DNA of 64,000 nt, taken from assembly GCA_013398615.1 (NCBI GenBank), contig VZSR01000520.1, positions 30,419,605 through 30,483,604 of the forward strand. Direction: 5' to 3'. Shown one piece after another: positions 38,150-51,324 of this stretch. Within the stretch, counting starts at the first letter, position 1. The number at the start of each line of letters is the position of its first letter. The position numbers were made by a program, and so were the translations under genes. The notes beneath the pieces are model-generated. The model worked only from the letters and a program-made list of their open reading frames with translations. It was not told the origin of the DNA and did no database searches. The DNA is from Brachypodius melanocephalos. Taxonomy: Eukaryota > Chordata > Aves > Passeriformes > Pycnonotidae.

Positions 38150-38242
38150 AGAGGAGAAAAGAGGCACACTAAGTGACATTAGGGAATTAACATGAGTCTA
38201 AGGAAAAACTGAACCCAGAAGCCCAAAAGCTCAGTTTCTTGG
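38150..38242 (+). repeat. Possible ancient MIR/CORE-SINE relic
   Basis: CTGCAGAGGAGAAAAGAGGC, then ACACTAAGTGACATTAGGGAATTAACATGAGTC, then ACTGAACCCAGAAGCCCAAAAGCTCAG. This follows the order of the MIR core and 3' half (CAGATGAGGAAACTGAGGCA, GTTAAGTGACTTGCCC, GAACCCAGG). From memory, unaligned; diverged but in the same order. Confidence 0.35.
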
Positions 38243-38317
38243 GCTTTGTGGTTGATGCTCAGAAAAAATTAGCTGGTCATGGGTTTAAAAAACACTACTT
38301 GACATTTTTTCTTGGAA

Positions 38318-38388
38318 AAATCATAGACTAATTTAGTGTAGAAAAAACTCTTAAGATCACTGAATACAGCTATAAACTTAGAAAATGT
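38318..38388 (-). repeat. CR1 LINE 3' end fragment, minus strand
   Basis: The plus strand reads AATCATAGACTAATTTAGTG, then AAAAAACTCTTAAGATCACTGAATACAGCTATAAACTTAG. It corresponds to the reverse complement of a CR1 3' terminus (AATCATAGAATCATTTAGGTTGGAAAAGACC, TTAAGATCATCGAGTCCAACC, ATAAACCTA). Diverged and short; no coding part. Confidence 0.7.
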
Positions 38389-41300
38389 TGCCTTATGTTA
38401 AATATAGCATTATCGTACCAGTTGCAACATCTCATATAAGTGAAAAGAGGTGCAAAAGTGCTGGAGTTGTGTTCAGAGTAATTTCAAGTTTAAATTCTAT
38501 TACTTTTCTTAGTTCAAGTCTGTTCTTGGATGTAGGTGTAATTGGTCATTAATGCAAGACACACTACTGTTAGGCAGAAAGGTAATTCATCTTATGTTAG
38601 CTTCTTTATTTCAAAGACATGAAATACTTCAAGTAAGATGAAAATGAAGCATTTGAAAATCCCACACGGTGAATCACTGATCACTGCCTACTTTCTCCAC
38701 TTCCAAACTTGAAGGATATTATCTACTTTTAAAAGCATTTGAGGATTTCATCTATGATGAGATAACCACCTTATGTTTTGAAAGGAAATGTGGGACAGCA
38801 GAAGTTCCATCACATCTGAAAAGTGCTGAGGTGCCAAGAGAGACCAGTAATTAGAATTTATGCACACAGCAGGGTGCCAAATAAGAGAGGAGTAGCAGCT
38901 GATGAGAAAAATGGTGGTTTAAGAAAATAGCCAGATTAACTGAATTGTTGATACAATGACAGGTATCAACAAAGCACATAGGTTTAGTGCTCTGATCAGG
39001 TGCAGTAGGGATGTCACAGAGAATTGATACTAACGCATACAAGCTCTTCTGCTGTAATCAAATAAATGCTCAAAAGGTTTAAGGTGGGTTAAGTGTATTA
39101 TTAAAATAGATTCTTCTGTAGGATTTCCCAAAGCATCCTGTATGCTGATAAGTCCATGCAAGGTACATAGTCACATATATTATTTATGTTTTGGAGACAA
39201 AGAAATGGAAATACAGTGTAAAATTATAAATCCCAGATTGCAAGGGAAGTTCGGAGGTAGAATTTAAGTTCTTATCCAACATGTCTTCTAATATTTATTA
39301 GAGGAGTGGAATATTTTTTTCCCCCAAGAAGCAGAAATTGAACCATTCTAAATATAAACAAAACCAAAAAAGAAACTATGAATTAATTCTCAAAGGATTA
39401 ATCTGCTGTCAGAATTTGATTGATGTTGTTACCTGGAGTTATCAGAGACTTCTATGATACATTTTAGCACAAATTCAAAATAACTTAGATTAAGAAATAT
39501 GAAATTACAAACAGCTAACATTAAGCTGATTTCAAAAATATTTGGGCCATTGTTTGTGTATATGAAGGTGAGAAGTGTCCTGTGGCTTTGAGTTCACCAG
39601 GCATGTCTGCCTTTGTGAACAGGATTGCCATCATGGTAGAATAAGGGATGGTTTGTTTCAGTGGGAGCCTTATTTTGGAGAGTGATTTTGGAGCCTTTTT
39701 TTGAAGGTGATTTGATTCTGGAAATTATTAGGCTTATGGCAAAGACTCCTGGTATCAGTCTTGCTCCGTAGCTCCTTCTTTTTCAAAGCTAGGATGAGAG
39801 TGCTGAACTGCATTATCACAGTGCTTTGGTGAGTTTCCGAACTACTTATGGAGCATGGATCCAAACAAAAGAGCAAATGGCACAAGGAATTGGGCTCTTT
39901 CATGATGCCAGTCTTCCTATTGAAAAAAAAATAGTTGCAATTAAACCAAGTTTTTAATACAAACCCAACAATTTCTGAGAACTAATGAGTGTTGTGGGAT
40001 TTTTTAAATGCAGTAAATGTGAAAGTGACAACTTTAATGCACCAGGTGTGATTTTAATTAAAAGGTATTCATCATTTTGTTTAAGTGGAAAAATCAGCTT
40101 TCATTTCTTAGGTTTAAACACTTAAAAAAACCCTTAAGAAAAACAAAAAAAGGGGCCCAAATAAATCCCACCTATACATATTAATGTCATTGTGAAATTA
40201 AGGTTTAATTTAGTTCTGTTGAGGATTAACAAATTCTTTGACACTTCTCACAAATTTTTGTGATTTTATTTTTTTTCATGAAGCAATCAACCAATGTTTG
40301 TATTCTTAATTGAACAGTGTATATGGTATGAAAAGAATGGTAGTGCTACCCTTCTGGATATGCTGGTGAATTTAGAGAAAGGGAATTTGGATTTGAGGGT
40401 TATGAATTCAGCTAATTTTGAAACTCGTGCAGCTTTGAACAAATCACCTTCATTTCTTGTTCTTTAGCTGTCTGAACAAAAAAGGGAAATAAATGCTTTC
40501 CATCCTCAAGGAAGTGCTGAAGCTCAGATGGAAACTACTGTAGAAGGACAAAGCACTGTGTAATATTAGCTTTGTTAATCCTGGTTAGCTCATTTGTTTT
40601 TCAGAAGAACTGTAACAGAACTGAATTGCCTCTGTTCTGGTGTTTGTATTTCCTCAGTGTTCTCCATTCTGTCTCCAAACCGAACAATTTCAGCTGTTGC
40701 TAAAGGGTTTAAAACTCTTGATTTGTGGCAATAACTTCCACAAAGATACATTATGGATGCTGAAGTGATTATCTTGAATGGGCAGAAAAAGACAACCTAA
40801 CCGGCAATTGCATTCCAGTGTCTGCCCCTCAGCACAGCACCTGCTTTACTGACTTACTACTCCATCCCAGAGAGCTTTATTCATTAGGAAGGACCATTCG
40901 AGCATTTAATGGAGCTCTTTACATTGAAACAGCTTTATTTGCTCCTATCTGTCTTCTAGGCTTCTTCTGCTGAAGCAAAATTCTTTAAAAGGATGTTGTT
41001 TTTGCTATGACTCTTAAATGATCTCCTCCTTGCTCTCCTGGGTAGCTTTGCTGCCCCTTACCTGCAGGTGGAAAAGGTACCCAATAAAGCAAAATTGCAG
41101 CCTTTTCTATTATTATTTTTTAAATCTCAAGGCAAAATATTAAGAGAATTCAGCTTGTTGTTGCATATAGTAAAATGATGTTGTAAAGCTTTGTTTTATA
41201 GCACTTAGAGTGGCTCAGAGGATTTCAGCAGTATGTACATTATTTAATTTGTATGATTTCTAGGGGTTTGGAACTTGTACTAGATTATACCTACAGGCAC

Positions 41301-44300
41301 ACTCTAATACTACAAGTAACCAATTATTTTGCTTTTAATAGAATTTTAAAACTCTCAGACTTATAGCCCCTGAGCATGGGGAATAAGATGCATAGAAAAT
41401 CCTAGAAGTAAATGAATTTAGAATTAAACCCAAGTCACAATGCAAATAATACATGGATAAGAGCAATGACAATAATATATTCAAATGAAAGGTTAGCCAT
41501 TTCATGGAAAAAAAGGCAAAATTGAAACATTAATTATTGAAGAGCCACATATAACTTCCCCTCTTTACAGACTTGTGCATGGACAGCATGATTAAGTTAT
41601 GAGCCTAGTCCTGTTGTGGGAAAAAGAGCGTGTGAGAAAGTAGGAGCATTCTCACTCGACTCTTTCTATCTCAAATACCCAATTGAGCAAGTAAAGGAAA
41701 AGTTTAACTTCTCTGGATCTAGAGATTGCAGTTCATCTGGGTGTAAAAGTTTCAGTGGCAAAGTTCTCTGGAGCCAAATCTTTTTACTGTTCAAGGCCAT
41801 TAATGATTTTCTGCTGAATTTTAGCTTTTGGAGTTTAGTTCAAGCTGTATAAGTAATGGTCCATGTTTATTTTTCACTGGTAGCTTCTGAATATCACTTG
41901 AGTCTGAATCCTGGATGCACCAAATTTCCTCTTCCTGTTATGATGCGCGGAATACTTTTGGGCTTCCAAATTATTGATTTTGGACTTGGAAGTGTTAGTC
42001 CTAATCCTTCTTAAATTGGTTTAATCCTGTTGTCAGAATGGTCTTTAAGTTGGAGGAAACATCCTATTAAATATACAGAAGTAAATTGCCTCTGTGTTTC
42101 CTTCATTTTAGGCTTCAGTCTTCTTTCTTTCAAACATTGCTGTCTGTCAAACCATACTCAATAGTGGGTCCATTTCTGTAAGGGTAAGGGTAGGATATAC
42201 TTTAAATCTGATGTATTCCAGTCAAGTAAGTTTAGAACTTGACCAACACACTCCAGTTCCCATGTTTTTGTTCCACTCTTTGCTGTTGTTCAAAGTATTA
42301 GTGTGTGCTCTAACTAGAAGATATCCTATGCAAAATACTCTGAAAACACTTATGGATGTGTAATTACTGTGCAAGAACTACTGTTTATTTGCCGTTGCTG
42401 TGTGGTGTTAATACACATAACTCAAAAAGTATTTAATTTTTAACATTTTTATTTTCTTGAGTGAGGGATAACTTTAAAAATTTAAAAATATGTGCCAAAG
42501 TGAAAGGCCAGTAATTGTCGATTAACTTTTTGTGTCACTATCCTAGTTTTGCAACTAGTCTGAAATTAAATTTATACTCAAGACACCAAACAAGTGTATG
42601 AAGATAGGCCAGGGTATTTTTCTTAATATAATGTTATGAAATCTGTGATATTACTCAGGGGATAAATTTACTGGAGAAAGCAAGAACTTCCTCTGGGATA
42701 AATCAGTCTGCCACCTCCTGTAGCAAATAACAGCAGATTTTGCTATATCATCGTTGATGGAAATAACCAGGGAGATAGTATAGAGGGAAAAAAGTATCTC
42801 TTTTTATGTGATATAAAGTCTTTATAAATGAACTTCGAGCCTTTTACATGCTTGAAATGGCTGAAAAAGATACTGATCAGCTGTTACTTGTCTCAGATAT
42901 GGGTTGTGGCAGCCAACTTCTGATTAAATCCTTATTTGAAAGCCAGTGGGAACCTGCACAATTTCTCTCCATTTAAACTAATTGATTTTCACATTTGTAT
43001 CTAATTGCAAACTATAAACCCCATACATAATATGGAAATATTTTATTTAATTCTGTGGCCAGTTGCAGCTTTGAAGAAAGAAATGGGGTTTTCTACTCAC
43101 TGAATAGACTCAAAGGCAATTGTTTTTCTGTTCTGCTTCCTGTAGTCACTTAGCCCTACTGACTGCTGAAAACTTGAGAGTGCCACAATGTTTACTAGTA
43201 CTGTTAAAGCCAACCTATAATACACACAGCCCTGAACTTACCCAATAAAGCTTAGGAGACCAGATCATGAGGGGAAATCTGAAAGCTTCATTGACTTGTC
43301 CTAAATTCATCACAACAGTTAGGCTGTGTTTCTGACTGTGATTCATGTTTTGCCAGATGGGTACAAGCCATCATCTGCCAAAAGCACAGCATGTTTCATT
43401 ATGAAATGCAGTCCACAGTAGCATGTCAAAATGCTTCTGACTGAAAAATATCCTGGGCCGTGTCTGAGATTTGTGCAACCTTTCCACTTTGCGTTATCTG
43501 TTTAGATCAGTATAGGTGCTGCAAGGGATCAAATGGATCATTTCCATTTGAATATTAGGAAAGAAATATTTAGATTAAAACCAAGAGAGTATTCTGTTTA
43601 TTGGCATGTGTTAGTATCTCCAAGTAGAAATCTGTGCATACTCACAGGGCAGGAAAGGTAATTTCCGTACATTGCGTTTGGCTGGTGCTGCAGCATACAG
43701 AAACTGTTGCTTTCTAGGGTTGTTAATCCATGGAACTAAGTCATTCACAGATCAAAAGATTTATAGAGATGTTTTAGTCATCATCTTTATAGTGGCCCAG
43801 AGAATGGAACTTACTGTGTATTGTGTTGTATCAGAACTGTGCAAAATAATTTAGATAACAAACCTGGCTGCGATTTGTACCTCTCTGTCAGTTCTAGTCA
43901 TTCTACACTGCTTGTTCAGCAGCTCCTTTTCTTCATCACTGGATTTTGGCAAATAAATTTCATCAAGTTCGTCTATAGTAATATACACCTAGCAACAAAC
44001 AAACCAGAGCCAATTTCTTTGCATTTCTCTTTGTGCCTCGAAATCAGAACATAAGTCTGCTCCCTGAACCAATGAGGCTGTTCAGTAACTCGGAAGATAG
44101 GTTGGATCTGTCTATATTCAATCTCTCCCTAGTGGAGCTTTGCATGAAAACATTTGTCATTTCATTTCACATAATTTACATCAATGAAAAGTGGAGATGC
44201 CAATAGTTGTTCCATATTTTTTTTGTCACTGCAGCAGATTCATAATGTGCTGCTTTCCTTCAATATCATTATTAGGGAAAAAAAAAGAGTGAGAAATGGA

Positions 44301-45477
44301 GTAGAACTTCAGCACTCGAATTTTGGATGTTGCATTTTCGAACTTTTCTTAGAAGAGCAATGTAAGGTAGGAAGATTTGCGGCAAGGCTGAATCCTAAAC
44401 ATTGCATTTCTTCCCTCGAAGTTCTTCCCTGATTCTATTTGGGCTCAGCTACCATAATTTATATTAGAGTTTCTGAGGAAAAGCAAATGAGCAATCATTT
44501 TTGGAAGATAGAAGTGACAGTACAGATATTTTCACTGTTATTATGAAGAGCCATGAGATTCAAGTTGACTGGAACACTGTATTTGGCATGGTCTCTCATA
44601 TTAGAACAACTACTATCCTAAATACTATCTTTCTGCTTCTCTTTATGCTTCATCGGGGAAATAAAATAGAGTGCGAACAGCCCATAACAACACCTTTGGG
44701 AAATGCTTAGATTGTTTGCAACATGTAAGCAGAGGTTCCTAGCCCTTTCCTTACTACCTTTTTATTCACTATTATTTCTCTTCTGAATGCACAGCTAGAA
44801 TTCTGTCCTCTGTTAGCACAAGGCTTAGATTGTGGTGGAGCAGTTCCTTTGCCTCATAAGTTTTAGTCTCCACCTGAAGATTACTCCATGGTTTTGCAAA
44901 TTTCATGGAGTAATGGAAGCAGATTTAGGTTTCTTTGGGACTGGTTTACAAGCTGACCCTGTGTGGAAAGTGAACAGCACAGAAGTGTTTTTTTGCCAGG
45001 GACAAGCAAAACTTGTGCAGTGGTTTAAAGAGATTGCTCAATGGTACGTTGTCTAGAAGGTGCCTGAGAGACATGGAGTTATGTTGATTGGATTTGCCTT
45101 GATTATTTTTTTATTTTTTGTAACACTCTTGACTGTTATTGCCATGCAGCTGTGATGGTGTTGAATTAAGCAAACAGTGGTTTACGCTAGGGCCATGCAA
45201 GCTGCCAGTGTTTCTAGTTTAATATACATTCTTTGCTGTATTCAGAGGGAATGTGTAATGAAAATCGCTGTGTTAGTTACAAGCTATCTACAGTGAAGAA
45301 TGGGAAATACTGTGGTACAGTGTCAGGGAAAGGCTACAGCCTGACACATCAGAATATCAAATGCATTACAGATCCATGTTAATTTGCCTGTCTTATCAGT
45401 ACTTAATCTGTAGCATTGTTAGAAAAAAGAATGTGGAAGAGAGGAGCTAACTTCCTTTTCTTAAATACAATACTAAA
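38389..45477. other. Non-coding stretch, about 7 kb
   Basis: No gene supported. Two SINE-like stretches are possible: one at 40425-40530, and a weaker one near 39185-39290 that begins GGAGACAAAGAAATGGAAAT. Open frames such as 41616-41852 (78 codons), 44184-44432 (82 codons) and 43821-44054 (77 codons) have no recognisable domain. Otherwise it is AT-rich with no visible tandem repeat. Confidence 0.6.
40425..40530 (-). repeat. Possible ancient MIR/CORE-SINE relic, minus strand
   Basis: The plus strand reads GCAGCTTTGAACAAATCACC, then TTCATTTCTTGTTCTTTAGCTGTCTG, then AAAAAAGGGAAATAAATGCTTTCC. This parallels the reverse complement of MIR (GACCTTGGGCAAGTCACTTA, CTCAGTTTCCTCATCTG, TAAAATGGGGATAATAAT). 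Similarity is loose and from memory. Confidence 0.3.
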
Positions 45478-46584
45478 AGGCTGTCCATGGCTTAGATGGG
45501 TGCAGTCATCACTAGATTAAAAACTGTCTGTATGGATAGGTCCAAAGAATGGTGGTGAATGGAGTTATATCCAGCTGAGGGTTGGTATCAGTGGTTTTCT
45601 TCAAGACTCAATATTGGGCCCAGTCCCGTTCGATATCTTTATCAATGATCTGAGTGTGCGGATCAAGTGCACCCTCAGTCAGTAACACGTAACACCAAGT
45701 TGGGTGGGAATGTTGATCTGCTGGAGGGTGGGAAGGCTCTGCAGAGGCATCTGAACAGGTTGGATCAATTGGCCAAGGTCAATTGTATGAGGCTCAACAA
45801 AGTAAAGTGCCAGGTCCTGCACTTGGGTCACAACAACTCCATACACTGCTCCAGGCTAGGGAGGAATGGTTGGAAACCTGCCCTGTGAAAAATGACCTGG
45901 GGGTTCTGGTCAACAGCTATCTGAGTGTGAGTCTGTATGTGCCTAGGTAGCCAAGAAAGCCAATGGCATCCTGGCTTCTATCAGAAATAGTGTGACCAGC
46001 AGGACAAGGGAAGAGATTGTCCCCCTGTACTTGGCTCTGGTAAGGACACACCTTGAATCCTGTGTTCAGTTTTGGGCCCCTCACTACAAGACAGATCTTG
46101 AGGTGCCAGAGGGTGTCCAGAGAAGGGCAATGAAGCTGGTGAAGGGTCTGTAGCACAAGCCTTATGAGGAGCAGCTGAGAGCTGGGGTTGTTTAGCCTGG
46201 AGAGTGGGAAGGTCAGGAGGCACCTTATCACTCTTTACAACTTTGTGAAAGGAGGTTGCAGTGAGGTGGGGGTCAGTCTCTTCTCCCCAGTAGTAATTTG
46301 TGGGAGAAGAGGAAATGGCTTCAAGTTGCACCACAGGAAGTTTAGATGGGATATTTGGAAAAATTTCTTAACTGGAAGGGTTGTCAAGCATTGGTATGGA
46401 CTGTCAGAGAAGTGGCTGAGTCACCATTCTTTCACCATTCTGAGGTACTTAAAAGATGTGTAGCTGTGCTGCTCTGCTGGGAGATGTTTTAATGGTGGAC
46501 ATGGCAGTTTTAGGTAAGTGATTGGACTTTGTGACCTAAAATGCCTTTTCTAACCTAAACAATTCTACAATTGTATAATTCTAA
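45478..46584 (+). mobile_element. CR1 LINE copy with broken reverse-transcriptase C-terminus
   Basis: The longest repeat in the window, about 1.1 kb, plus strand. In CR1, ORF2 makes the reverse transcriptase for target-primed insertion. The translation shows ILGPVPFDIFINDLS (about 45613-45655), the CR1 block before the catalytic site. It then shows NTKLGGNVDLLEGGKALQRH (about 45690-45750), MRLNKVKCQVLHLGHNNS (about 45788-45840), and, after frame changes, NSVTSRTREEIVPLYLALVR and ESCVQFWAPHYKTDLEVPEG. Last come KVRRHLITLYNFVKGGCSEV and KNFLTGRVVKHWYGLSEKW, ending near 46462. Where functional copies have ADD before TKLGG, this one reads VTRN, so the catalytic aspartates are gone; stops and frameshifts also break it. 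The 3' tail follows: GACCTAAAATGCCTTTTCTA, then AATTCTACAATTGTATAATTCTA. The 5' end is truncated. Confidence 0.93.
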
Positions 46585-47139
46585 GGTAAATCAAAGAATG
46601 GAAAGGCAGCCAGCAATCATCAACTTAAGAAACAGTGTTAGGGTGTGACTCCTTGGAGACTGGCTGATGTATGGGGAAATATGCTGTGGTCCTGACCAAA
46701 ATAGTTTCCATATAATCATTTGATTGGATATTCCTGCTGCTTTGTTCTTCAGATAAAGTGGACTGGCTTGTGATCTTTTGTCCTAAGAAGGGGTTGGATG
46801 TTCTGCCAGTGATTCCCTGTAGCCATACAGGGGTGCTTTTAAGTTGTTCCCTCTAGAGCAGAAAGAATGGGGTTTTTCCTGTTGATCTGTCTCCAAACTT
46901 TTATTCTTCTCTGCTCCAGAATTTGCTGGGGTGGCGGAGGGGGTTTCTTTGTCTAATGATGTCAGTGGAGTCATCTCCAGACTTGCAGTCTACCTGCTCA
47001 TTTCCCCATACAGCTCTCCACTGCTGCACAAGTATTCTTCCTACCAGCTATCTATGGGGCAATGGCACAAGTCCTGAGCTCTTTTTTGTAACACCTTCCA
47101 TAGTTCAGTAGTTAAGATAAACACCATACTGAATATAAA

Positions 47140-47164
47140 GGTTTGGGGTTTTTTGGGTTTTTTT

Positions 47165-47238
<74 letters not shown>
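47140..47238. repeat. Poly-T tract, 72 nt, with G/T-rich lead-in
   Basis: GGTTTGGGGTTTTTTGGG-type units lead into an unbroken run of 72 T (47167-47238). On the minus strand this is a poly-A72, but upstream on that strand there is no AATAAA close to the run and no recognisable retrogene or SINE. The length is exceptional for a homopolymer and may be an assembly or sequencing artefact. Confidence 0.9.
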
Positions 47239-47239
<1 letters not shown>

Positions 47240-50200
47240 TGGATTCTGTAAAAAAGTATGAGTCAGGCTGGAATTTTTTGAGACAACAGTAAATCATTGA
47301 GTGGGGATTATTTCCCCTTAGGAATAAAAATTACTTAAAAAGTGATAGAATTTTCTAGCATGTCAAAATTATAATTGCTGCAACAATATGAGGCCCTAAT
47401 TACCTCTAATCCATCCTATGTCTACCAAATGTAATTTGAATTTTAGGTGCTGATTCTGGCCATCTGTACTGTGGGCAGAACAAGATGAGCCTAGGGTTGT
47501 ATATCGAGATGACTGAAAGGTGCAAAGTAAACAATATCAAAAATGAAAAAGAAGCCTGCAACTTTGAATAGGCTCCTGGGATCTGACTCATGCTTTCTGC
47601 TTGACAGTGGCCTTTTACATTAGTCTAAATATGTGATATGAATATTCATGAGCAATCCTGATGAAATATGCCACACAACTTTTCAGCTGTGCTTGTAGAA
47701 TCTCCACCTGGTTCCTTAAAAATGCTGTTGGTATGCTGTTAAATGGTAGGTTATTTTATTCATTATGATGGATTGAGTGTAGTGTTTCAAGATATAATAA
47801 TCAAGAGATTTTTCTTTTCTAATGCACCTGTACTTGCCTTCCAGATATTATTCGTTTGAAGTCTTAGAGAATTTCAGTGCAGGTTTTTAACAAAAACTTG
47901 ATTTTTAAGCACATGAAAAATCACTAATCCTTTAGCAAGACTCAACGTAAGACTACTTATGATACATGGAAACATAGTGAGATTTTCCGTTAATTGCTTT
48001 GGCTTTCTACTGTACAGTGAGATGGACAAATCGTGATGTACAGTCATTCACTCCTAACAGGAATATTCATTTTTACAATGGAAAAGAAAACCTTGGTCTT
48101 TTTTGCAGCTAATTGTGCTGTGCTTCCTTGGTTCTCACTTGGTCTCCTTTTTACAGTTCTTATAGTTCCTATCTATATTGCCAGAATGCTACTCTCCCCT
48201 TAACCACTTTATGATAGGGCTGGGTGACTGCCTGTGCTGGATAAATTCTTTGTCAACAGTTGGTAGTGCCTCCTTTGGGATCATGTTGGCGATCTCTACT
48301 GTGAGATGATCTTTCTTTAGTGTTTAATCTCAGAAAGAACAAGATCTGTTCCTTGGCTTCCCCTCAGTTATAAAATTTCTTGTATTCCCCTTTTGTTTTT
48401 GTAGCCTTTGTGGGTTTTTTTTGCCTGGAATTCATGATTCTGTATTAGGATTTCATAAAGAGCCTACTTTGAGTTAATTGAAGCTGATAAACCACATCAA
48501 ATGATCCAAAGATCACTCATTGTGAAGTACGTGATATGTATTATGTTTTTTATTATCATGTATTCCTTGCAGGTACAACACACAAAGCTGTTTGGATAAT
48601 TTCCAGTTTACTGCAGTTAGGGAGGATTTAAGCCCTCATGGAGCTTGGATCTGCTCCTTGCTTCTTTCACACAGTTCACTCTAGCCCCTGGCAACATGCA
48701 CTGCTCAGAATTACATCTGAACAGAGAATTTGATGTCTTCAAAGTTAAATATCTTGGTCCTTTGACTTAATATTTTTATAAGTGGGACCTAAAACTCCCA
48801 CTACCCGTGTTCTTTGTCAGCTGCAATTTCACTGTTGTTCCACAGAGGCAGAAGAGTGTGTTGTCAAGATCACTTATGCTGTGTACCAAAGTGTTGACTA
48901 ACCAAACCTGGTACTTACCTGGATGCTGAAGATGTTCCTTGGTTTCCACATCCAAATTTTAATCTTCTTTTAATCTGGAATAATGAATGTACAATTGTGC
49001 TTCTAACAAGTAGGACGAAGCAGTTTCTAAGTTTAGTTACAATTAAAGACAATCCAAACAGATATTTCCAGCTGGCTTTCTTACATCAAATCTCAAGTTT
49101 AACTGAGTACTGGTTTTACTAACCAAAAAAAGGAAGGGGAACAGAAGGAAAGAAAAAAATATATTCAGCTATGGCTTTCTGTGCAAATATACTAAATTAA
49201 TAAATAATGAGATTCAGTTTTATAAGCTTCCCCAAAGTGCAGAAAATTGCCATGTAGTTATTTAAATGATTAAAGTTAATGCAAATGTGTAGGGCACAGG
49301 CCACACAAGAACCAACTATGCTATTTTTCAAAGCAGTGTAGCTCCTGGACTGTGTTTTGACCCACAAGGCAGGAGTGGAATTCAATCCAAAGGAGTGAAA
49401 AATTACAAAGATAACATAGTAAGTATTTAGCATATTTATGGCTGTCTGCTTTTGAAAAAAAAACCATTATATTTGTGTCCAAACCTTTAAAGAATGAGTC
49501 TGTACTGGAGAATGATGGCACTATCCTAAGAGATCTGGTCTTTGTGTTCAAATTCAGATTACCTGACTTCTGAGATGACTTATTAATGGGTTTTGATTGT
49601 ATTCATCAGGCATTAAAATGACATGATTAATTTAGGGAGAGTAATTAAAAGGCAAAGGGGGGGAGGTAGTGGGAGAATGTGGTGTCTTGTATTTAAAAAA
49701 TCCAGATTTAGTTGTCTGTATTTTATTTGAGCATTTTTTGGGGGAGAGATGAAACAAATCTGTGCTTAGACTTGGAATTTAAATCAGCTCAGTTATCAAG
49801 TTGCTGTAGCAGATACGGTCCATACATATTTTAAACATATTTAAATGGGTGTACTAGGATCCTAAATTTAGTCCCTGGAATAGAGATTCCGAAGTAGAGC
49901 TCATGGAAGGGATTATGGAAGAGAGTGAGCAGTACATACAGAGGAGTGGCAGTCACAGATGAGCTGACAGAGGTGAGCTGAAACAGGCGATGCAAATGTG
50001 CAGTTCTTACAGAACCAAGTTATCTGAAGGAAACTGAATTTGGAACTCATTTAACAGGTTTGGCATAGAGCTTCCTGCTGTGTCCACTGCATTTCCTGTG
50101 GAACTTCAGACTTTGGCAGAGCAACAGTATCTCCTAACCATGGGTATGCAGCCATGACAGGTGACAGCTGAGAAGAAGAAGGCAGTGTAGCAAATATTGT

Positions 50201-50829
50201 CAGGATTGGCATCCCATTATTTAGAGAAAATAAGCAAACAAATAAACCTCCCCAAAAGTTTAGCTTTATCTACAGCCCTGGTTTGGATTTTCTGGGATCT
50301 CAAAAGTCCACATCTGCAAATGAGTAAGCGTCACCTAGTCGCTGGAAGATTAGGATTGGGAAAACCTATATAGACTAGTTAAAGGAGAAACACCTGAATT
50401 TTTATAAAACTGGATTATGAAGTCTCTGGGTATTCCCAATACCCTCTAATTTGACTATGCCTGGATGTCACCCTGCCTCTTTACCACCTGTGTATCTCTG
50501 GAATGACACATAACAAGACTGCTGTTGTTGGATCTTGGCAGTTTTCTGAGCCTGCTGCTCTGCACATCACTGTGGCAGGACATGGACTGTACCTAGAGCA
50601 GACTGTTGAAGTCTCTGTGGAGAAACCGTCATCCCACTCCTTCAGGGCAGTTGGGGCTCCGTCCTGGTTAAGCTGAGACCCTCCTGACCAGCATCTGAAA
50701 AGGCTGTAGATCTGAAGTAACCTCCTTTGTTCTACTAGTTCAGCTTAGGCACTACACAAAGCATCAGGCAGAATCCTGGCTGGAGATGCAGCCAGAGTCA
50801 GCTCACAGTCTCAGCAATCAGGGAAATCC

Positions 50830-50885
50830 ATGGTTAAGTGACAGGTCCAAGGCCAAGTTGTAGCAAGTCAGGATCAGGCTCCGTG
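50830..50885 (+). repeat. Possible ancient MIR/CORE-SINE relic
   Basis: TGGTTAAGTGACAGGTCCAA, then GGCCAAGTTGTAGCAAGTCAGGATCAGGCTCC, parallels the MIR 3' part GGTTAAGTAACTTGCCCAAG ... AGCTAGTAAGTGGCAGAGCCGGGATTC. Short, unaligned, from memory. Confidence 0.3.
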
Positions 50886-51324
50886 AGGAGGGGTTTGAAC
50901 ACAGCCCAGTCAGGTCAGGGATGTGGGAATGGGCCAGGAAGGCCAGACAGGGACAGGACAGATCACTAACTGTCCTTCATACATAATTCTTACCTTCCAG
51001 GGCACAGCTGTACTCACTGCTGGAATCTGTATTTCTTGTTCTGTGTTGGTTAAATTCAGTCATAATGTGTGTCTCATAGCAGCCAAGAGGAGACAGGTTC
51101 TCATCCCCTCAGAATACTTATCCTTCATCAAATGTTGAAAAGCTGAGGTGGATGCAGTCCTCGTCAGCCCGGGCAGCCATGACCTTGCAGAACATTAATA
51201 TGCTGTGTTTACACCATTAATTTAGCTTTAACTGCCTTGCATTTGACTTGAATTTCTAGATTGCTTGTTTGCTTTGTGCTTCTTTGGCTCTCATTGCAAT
51301 TCTGTCATTGGAAAAAATGAAATA

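Noticed and set aside
45667..46463. Open frames of 73 to 117 codons on both strands
   Set aside because: They are pieces or antisense shadows of the CR1 copy at 45478-46584.
47112..47297. Lysine-rich 61-codon frame on the minus strand
   Set aside because: It is a translation of the T72 homopolymer.
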